DNA of 64,000 bases from contig JAPZTL010000009.1 of assembly GCA_027532825.1 (NCBI GenBank), forward strand, positions 353,198-417,197, in the 5' to 3' direction. The DNA comes from Silanimonas sp021297925. GTDB taxonomy: Bacteria > Pseudomonadota > Gammaproteobacteria > Xanthomonadales > Xanthomonadaceae. The position numbers and the translations under genes were made by a program. Shown piece by piece: positions 63,707-64,000 of this stretch (its first letter is position 1; every line of letters starts with the position of its first letter). Under the pieces are notes generated by a model. It saw nothing but the letters and a program-made list of their open reading frames with translations. It was not told the DNA's origin and searched no databases.

Positions 63707-64000
63707 GGAACCTCCTGGCGGGGAAAACATGCCAGAAAGCTCTATCTCTCAGGTGTCCACGATCAGGGGGAGGTTACGCGTGAGCGTGCGGTTCGGATGG
63801 TGCTGGAGCACCAGTCCGAGTATTCGTCGCAGTGGGCGGCGATCGGTGCGGTGGCGGCTAAGATTGGCTGCCAGCCCGAGACCCTGCGGATCTGGGTGCG
63901 GCAGGCCGAGCGCAACCAGGGCTTGCGGCCGGGCCCGACGACCGACGACAAGGCGCGGCTGAAGCAGCTCGAGAAGGAGAACCGCGAGCTGCGGCAGGCG

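Larger units (their letters stand above)
62575..63778 (-). mobile_element. Complete IS407-like insertion sequence (IS3 family), 1204 bp
   Basis: Terminal inverted repeats of 13 bp are perfect (CGTAACCTCCCCC at 62575-62587; complement at 63766-63778), with looser matches further in. A 4-bp direct repeat CGTG flanks it (62571-62574 and 63779-63782); IS407-group elements typically make 4-bp duplications. It carries orfA and orfB in -1 phase with an A-run slippery site. All parts look intact, so the element may still be active. It inserted into the orfA of another IS3 element. Confidence 0.9.
62488..64000 (+). mobile_element. Second IS3-family element, split by insertion and cut by the window edge
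   Basis: The left end is taken at TGAACCGCCCCGG (62488), a typical IS3-type terminus that starts with TG. Its orfA begins at 62538 and is interrupted at 62574 by the complete IS407-like element, then resumes at 63779 and reads off the right edge. The left boundary is set by resemblance and is approximate. The rest (orfB and right end) lies outside the window. Confidence 0.75.
62538..64000 (+). pseudogene. IS3-family orfA disrupted by another IS
   Basis: Joining 62538-62574 to 63783-64000 (one CGTG copy kept) restores an open frame: MNRLARYAPEVRERAVRMVL, then SSQWAAIGAVAAKIGC, ETLRIWVRQAERNQG and a C-terminal coiled region KQLEKENRELRQA. This is a classical IS3-family OrfA with helix-turn-helix and leucine-zipper start. 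In its present state codon 13 is interrupted by 1204 bp of foreign IS plus the 4-bp target duplication, so the transposase is not produced intact. Confidence 0.88.

Overview
The window is a strongly GC-rich bacterial chromosome segment. Gene content points to a gammaproteobacterium of the Xanthomonadales/Lysobacterales. The pointers are a lone pilU, a PhoP/PhoQ pair next to a PepSY protein, a DUF1508-tailed TrpS, MtfA, a reverse-transsulfuration gene pair, and the C-terminal domain style of a large secreted nuclease. The assignment is an inference from families, not a database match.

Layout. 1-868: start of a 3-oxoacid CoA-transferase pair (scoB cut by the window edge, scoA). 890-7797: a four-gene surface-glycan cluster (polyprenyl-phosphate-type glycosyltransferase, O-acyltransferase, multispanning GT-C-like protein, and a giant sulfotransferase-coiled coil-GT4-GT2 fusion). 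7800-10368: cystathionine lyase/synthase and cystathionine beta-synthase. 10454-12376: a small DUF465 protein, hairpin-rich non-coding DNA, an OmpA-like protein and a DUF4398 lipoprotein. 12462-13583: pilU. 13584-18294: a homogentisate operon (hppD-hmgA-fahA-maiA) with a divergent MarR regulator. Its end product acetoacetate could feed the CoA transferase at the window start. 18386-22582: a POT peptide transporter, an AbgT transporter and tryptophan 2,3-dioxygenase. 22751-28765: a 2004-residue secreted ExeM-type nuclease. 28902-32475: 2-oxoacid dehydrogenase E1alpha-E1beta-E2.

32649-36310: a small membrane protein, two adjacent secreted proteins that share a repeated unknown domain, trpS and an entericidin-like lipoprotein. 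36386-37442: arginase and tRNA-Thr(TGT). 37505-42167: a tightly packed SPOR protein-coaX-birA-plsY-fatty acid kinase run. The last gene fuses a FakA-like kinase to a FakB/DegV lipid-binding domain and overlaps plsY. 42328-51834: a small secreted protein, mtfA, phoQ/phoP, a PepSY protein, a CtlX-like hydrolase, dusA, an FAD-linked oxidase, an SDR protein, aroK and aroB.

From about 51.9 kb to the end the character changes: base composition drops visibly and mobile-element debris appears. This part holds a LysR gene divergent from a secreted two-domain protein, and a small membrane-protein ORF followed by an attC-like hairpin. Next comes a relic of an IS3-family (IS407-like) orfA, then a six-gene operon on the minus strand (62380 to 55004). 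That operon encodes a secreted unknown protein, a MipA/OmpV barrel, an RND membrane-fusion lipoprotein, an RND pump, an OmpR-type regulator and a sensor kinase. It looks like an acquired self-regulated envelope-efflux island. Its upstream edge is a nested insertion: a complete 1204-bp IS407-like element sits inside the orfA of a second IS3-family element that runs off the window. The 4-bp target duplication and the reconstructed reading frame can both be read directly.
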